Shown here in pieces: positions 61,592 to 64,000 of a stretch of DNA of 64,000 bases (positions are counted from its first letter, which is position 1; each line of letters starts with the position of its first letter). Source of the DNA: Devosia chinhatensis. Its GTDB lineage: Bacteria; Pseudomonadota; Alphaproteobacteria; Rhizobiales; Devosiaceae. Below the pieces are notes generated by a model. That model saw only the letters and a list, made by a program, of their open reading frames with translations. It was not told the DNA's origin and ran no database searches. The position numbers were made by a program, and so were the translations under genes. The stretch is taken from positions 558,001 to 622,000 of the forward strand of contig NZ_JZEY01000054.1 of the NCBI RefSeq assembly GCF_000969445.1. Direction: 5' to 3'.

Positions 61592-62837
61592 GCTGCGCGA
61601 GGCATTGGGCGAAGTCGAGGCCATGAGCGACGCCCGAGCCTACAGGATGCTCTATTGCTGGCCGCTCTGGGCGCGCCGGGCGCAAAGGCCGCCGGCAGGA
61701 GACTGGACGACCTGGCTGCTGATGGGCGGGCGCGGATCGGGCAAGACCCGCGCGGGTGCGGAATGGGTGCGCCGGCTGGCTCGCAAAGGCATCTCGCCGA
61801 TCGCTCTAGTGGGCGAGACCATGAGCGAGGCGGTCGATATCATGGTGCGCGGCGACAGCGGAATTTTGTCGGTACATCCCGAGGAAGAGCGGCCGGTCCT
61901 CCATGGCACGCGGCGCCTGAGCTGGCCCAATGGCGTGGAGGCCACCATCCTCACCGCCTCGGACCCCGAGCGGTTTCGCGGGCCGCAATTCGCCGCTGCC
62001 TGGTGCGACGAAATCGGCAAATGGCCCCACGCCGAAGAGGCCTGGGACATGCTGCAATTCGGCCTCAGGCTGGGCAACAGGCCGCGGCAATTGGCGACCA
62101 CGACGCCACGGGCCACCGGGCTGATCCGCCGGCTCGTGGCGGACCGGCATACGCAGGTGGTGCGCATGACCACGCAGGAGAATTTTCGCCACCTGGCGCC
62201 GACCTTTTTCGATGCCGTGGTGGCCCGCTACCAGGGGACAGTTCTTGGCCGGCAGGAACTGGACGGCGAGCTGATCGAGGATCGGCCCGACGCGCTCTGG
62301 CACCGGGCCATGTTTCGCCCGGCCGAGGGGCAGGCGGAAGGTCGCATCGTGGTCGCGGTCGATCCCCCCGTGACAGGAACGGCGCGCTCGGATGCGTGCG
62401 GGATCATCGTGGCGGGGCGGCAGGGCGAGGGCGCCCTGGTGCTCGAAGACGCCACGCTCAAAGGCATCAAGCCCGATGTGTGGGCCAGGCGCGCCATCGC
62501 GGCCTATCGGGCCCATGAGGCAGACTGCATCGTGGTCGAGGTGAACCAGGGCGGCGATCTGGTGCGGCAGGTGCTGGCGCAGGTGGACCCCGCCGTACCG
62601 ATCAGGACCGTGCGGGCCAGCCGCGGCAAATGGGTGCGGGCAGAACCGGCGGCAGCGCTTTATGCACGGGGGCTGGTAAGCCACGTGCCGGGCCTCAGCG
62701 CGCTCGAGGACGAGCTTTGCGCCTTCGGACCCGACGGCAAGGCCGACGGCCATTCGCCGGACCGGGTGGATGCCCTGGTCTGGGCACTGACGGAACTGGT
62801 GTTGAACGAGCAAAGGCCGCGGGTGCGCGGATTGTGA
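61572..62837 (+). CDS. GTA large terminase (DNA-packaging ATPase/nuclease)
   Basis: A 421-residue large terminase. Walker A G-G-R-G-S-G-K-T at 52-59, Walker B F-A-A-A-W-C-D-E-I near 140, and the RNase-H-like nuclease starts at V-A-V-D-P-P-V, with catalytic acids also in D-R-V-D-A-L-V-W. It pumps DNA into capsids and cuts it. The start given is a TTG inside the terS-like gene; an ATG at 61623 is a good alternative. The order terS-terL-portal and the sequence type are those of alphaproteobacterial GTAs. Confidence 0.92.
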   Translation: MPSPDARLREALGEVEAMSDARAYRMLYCWPLWARRAQRPPAGDWTTWLLMGGRGSGKTRAGAEWVRRLARKGISPIALVGETMSEAVDIMVRGDSGILSVHPEEERPVLHGTRRLSWPNGVEATILTASDPERFRGPQFAAAWCDEIGKWPHAEEAWDMLQFGLRLGNRPRQLATTTPRATGLIRRLVADRHTQVVRMTTQENFRHLAPTFFDAVVARYQGTVLGRQELDGELIEDRPDALWHRAMFRPAEGQAEGRIVVAVDPPVTGTARSDACGIIVAGRQGEGALVLEDATLKGIKPDVWARRAIAAYRAHEADCIVVEVNQGGDLVRQVLAQVDPAVPIRTVRASRGKWVRAEPAAALYARGLVSHVPGLSALEDELCAFGPDGKADGHSPDRVDALVWALTELVLNEQRPRVRGL

Positions 62838-62885
62838 CGCACTCCCACCCGACCTCTCCCTCAAGAAAGGGGGAGGCGAGGTGCG
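62838..62885. repeat. Partial palindromic repeat, copy C
   Basis: CCTCTCCCTC and GGGGGAGGCGAGG form a hairpin between terL and the portal gene. It matches the inner hairpin of copy A (GACCTCTCC...GGAGAGGTG, 17797-17814) but lacks the rest of the element. Confidence 0.55.
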
Positions 62886-62911
62886 GGCGACAATTATCGG
62901 GGAAACAAAGC

Positions 62912-64000
62912 ATGCCCAATGTCCTGAGCCGCCTGTTCGGCGGAGGAACAAACGCGCCTTCGGAAACCAAGAGTTTTGGGGGGTACACGATGATGACGCT
63001 GAGCCAATTGGGGCCGGCGCAATGGAGCGGGCGCGGCTATGCCAGCCTCGTCAACCAGGGCTTCATGCGCAATCCGGTGGTCTATCGCTGCATACGGCTG
63101 ATTGCCGAGGCGGCCAATCGCGTGCCGCTAACCGTGCAGGTGGACGGCAAGGCGGTTGCCGGCCATCCGCTGGCGGCCCTGCTGGGCCGGCCCAATGGGC
63201 GTCAATCGGGCCCGGAAGTGCTCGAGGCGGTCTATGCCTATCTGCAGACCGCCGGCAATGCCTATCTGCAGGCGGGGATTGTCGACGGCGCGGTGCGCAC
63301 GCTGTTCGTGCTGCGGCCCGACCGGATGAGCGTGGTCTCGGGGCGCGACGGCTGGCCCCTGGCCTATGATTACAAGGCCGGGGGCAGGGCGGTGCGGCTG
63401 AGCCAGGAGGCCTTGCCCATTCCAAGCGTGCTGCATGTGGCGCTCTTCCACCCCATGGACGACCATTATGGCATGGGACCGCTGGAGGCGGCACAGACCA
63501 GTCTCGACATCCACAATGCATCCGCCCAGTGGAACAAGGCGCTGCTCGACAATGCGGCCCGCCCGAGCGGCGCGCTGGTCTATTCGGCCGGCAATGGCAG
63601 CCTGACAGACGATCAGTTCAGCCGGCTCAAGGACGAGCTCGAAGAGCAGTTTTCCGGGTCCGGCAATGCCGGGCGCCCGATGGTGCTCGATGGCGGTTTG
63701 GACTGGAAGGCGCTGGCCATGAGCCCGCGCGACATGGATTTCATCGAGGCGCGCAACGCCGCCGCGCGCGACATTGCCCTGGCCTTCGGCGTGCCGCCCA
63801 TGCTGCTCGGCATTCCCGGCGACAATACCTATGCCAACATGGCCGAGGCCAATCGCACGCTGTGGCGACAGACGCTGGTGCCACTGGTGGTGCGCGTGGC
63901 CCAGGAACTGAGCGCCTGGCTGGGACCGGCGTTTGATGGGGCCGAGGTGGTGCCGGACTTCGAGACGGTGGAAGCGCTCGCCGAAGACCGCGCGGCGCTC
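62912..64000 (+). CDS. GTA/HK97-type portal protein, N-terminal part
   Basis: The frame is open from the ATG at 62912 (GGGGA box 10 bases upstream) to the last base, giving 363 residues without a stop; the true end lies beyond the window. It starts M-P-N-V-L-S-R-L-F-G and has Y-R-C-I-R-L-I-A-E-A-A, H-P-L-A-A-L-L-G-R-P-N, and G-V-P-P-M-L-L-G-I-P-G-D-N-T-Y-A-N, all typical of HK97-family portal proteins. It forms the ring through which the terminase packages DNA. No stop or frameshift is seen. Confidence 0.93.
   Translation, partial: MPNVLSRLFGGGTNAPSETKSFGGYTMMTLSQLGPAQWSGRGYASLVNQGFMRNPVVYRCIRLIAEAANRVPLTVQVDGKAVAGHPLAALLGRPNGRQSGPEVLEAVYAYLQTAGNAYLQAGIVDGAVRTLFVLRPDRMSVVSGRDGWPLAYDYKAGGRAVRLSQEALPIPSVLHVALFHPMDDHYGMGPLEAAQTSLDIHNASAQWNKALLDNAARPSGALVYSAGNGSLTDDQFSRLKDELEEQFSGSGNAGRPMVLDGGLDWKALAMSPRDMDFIEARNAAARDIALAFGVPPMLLGIPGDNTYANMAEANRTLWRQTLVPLVVRVAQELSAWLGPAFDGAEVVPDFETVEALAEDRAAL

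Noticed and set aside
62881..63936. Fragmented frames over the portal gene, suggesting a frameshift
   Set aside because: The correct frame from 62912 is open without interruption to the window end; the fragments are other frames.

Overview
The window looks like chromosomal DNA of a Devosia-like member of the Hyphomicrobiales (Alphaproteobacteria). This is inferred from the high GC content, MucR/Ros-type regulation, a rhizobial-type L-rhamnose locus (rhaI, rhaD, rhaRSTPQU), a 7-gene Mrp antiporter operon, many alphaproteobacterial DUF families (DUF1127, DUF1491, DUF2336, DUF5330, DUF6456), and the start of a gene transfer agent (GTA) structural cluster at the right edge. No rRNA, tRNA, CRISPR array, insertion sequence or integrase was recognised.

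Layout. 1-5034: tail of a DUF305 gene, then a LacI-type repressor divergent from a CUT2 sugar ABC transporter (ATPase, permease, binding protein), with paired LacI-type palindromes in the shared promoter. 5144-8035: copper efflux operon copA-cueR-copZ behind a textbook CueR promoter (19-bp spacer). 8159-15378: oxygen-responsive respiration block, with an FNR-type regulator with cysteine cluster, cydX-cydB-cydA on the minus strand, divergent cydDC, and a perfect FNR box placed as for a class II promoter of cydA. 15655-16347: a 48-aa DUF1127 protein and YbaK. 16463-25961: L-rhamnose catabolism and uptake, with rhaI and rhaD on the minus strand, divergent from rhaR-S-T-P-Q-U. The kinase rhaK usual at the end of such loci is absent here. 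25995-37054: mixed genes: an SDR, an SH3 protein, an R. etli-type asparaginase, a RES/Xre toxin-antitoxin pair, a Tat-exported beta-helix protein, a HerA-like ATPase with a Rossmann partner, a receiver-like protein, DUF454, Fe-SOD and oligopeptidase B. 37269-43207: mrpABCDEFG.

43331-46757: MucR, an orphan DnaA domain-IV protein overlapping a DUF6456 gene, an acyltransferase, SufE and DUF5330. 47063-52758: a membrane PAS histidine kinase overlapping a membrane-anchored peptidoglycan-binding protein, DUF1491, DUF2336, a 60-aa protein and a lipoprotein. 52749-60743: Nudix, a DUF1254/DUF1214 pair, PBP1a-type transglycosylase/transpeptidase, a YcgN-like protein, a degenerate GGDEF protein, a short Hsp70-like ATPase and DUF2254. 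60840-64000: a KTSC-domain gene, then terS-like, terL and portal genes, with the portal running off the window end.

The most interesting non-routine signals are the orphan DnaA domain-IV protein with altered DNA-contact residues and a perfect palindrome in front of it, the kinase/peptidoglycan-binding gene overlap, the paired operators, and a family of palindromic intergenic repeats. Start sites were chosen by eye from Shine-Dalgarno spacing and family length; no database search was possible.
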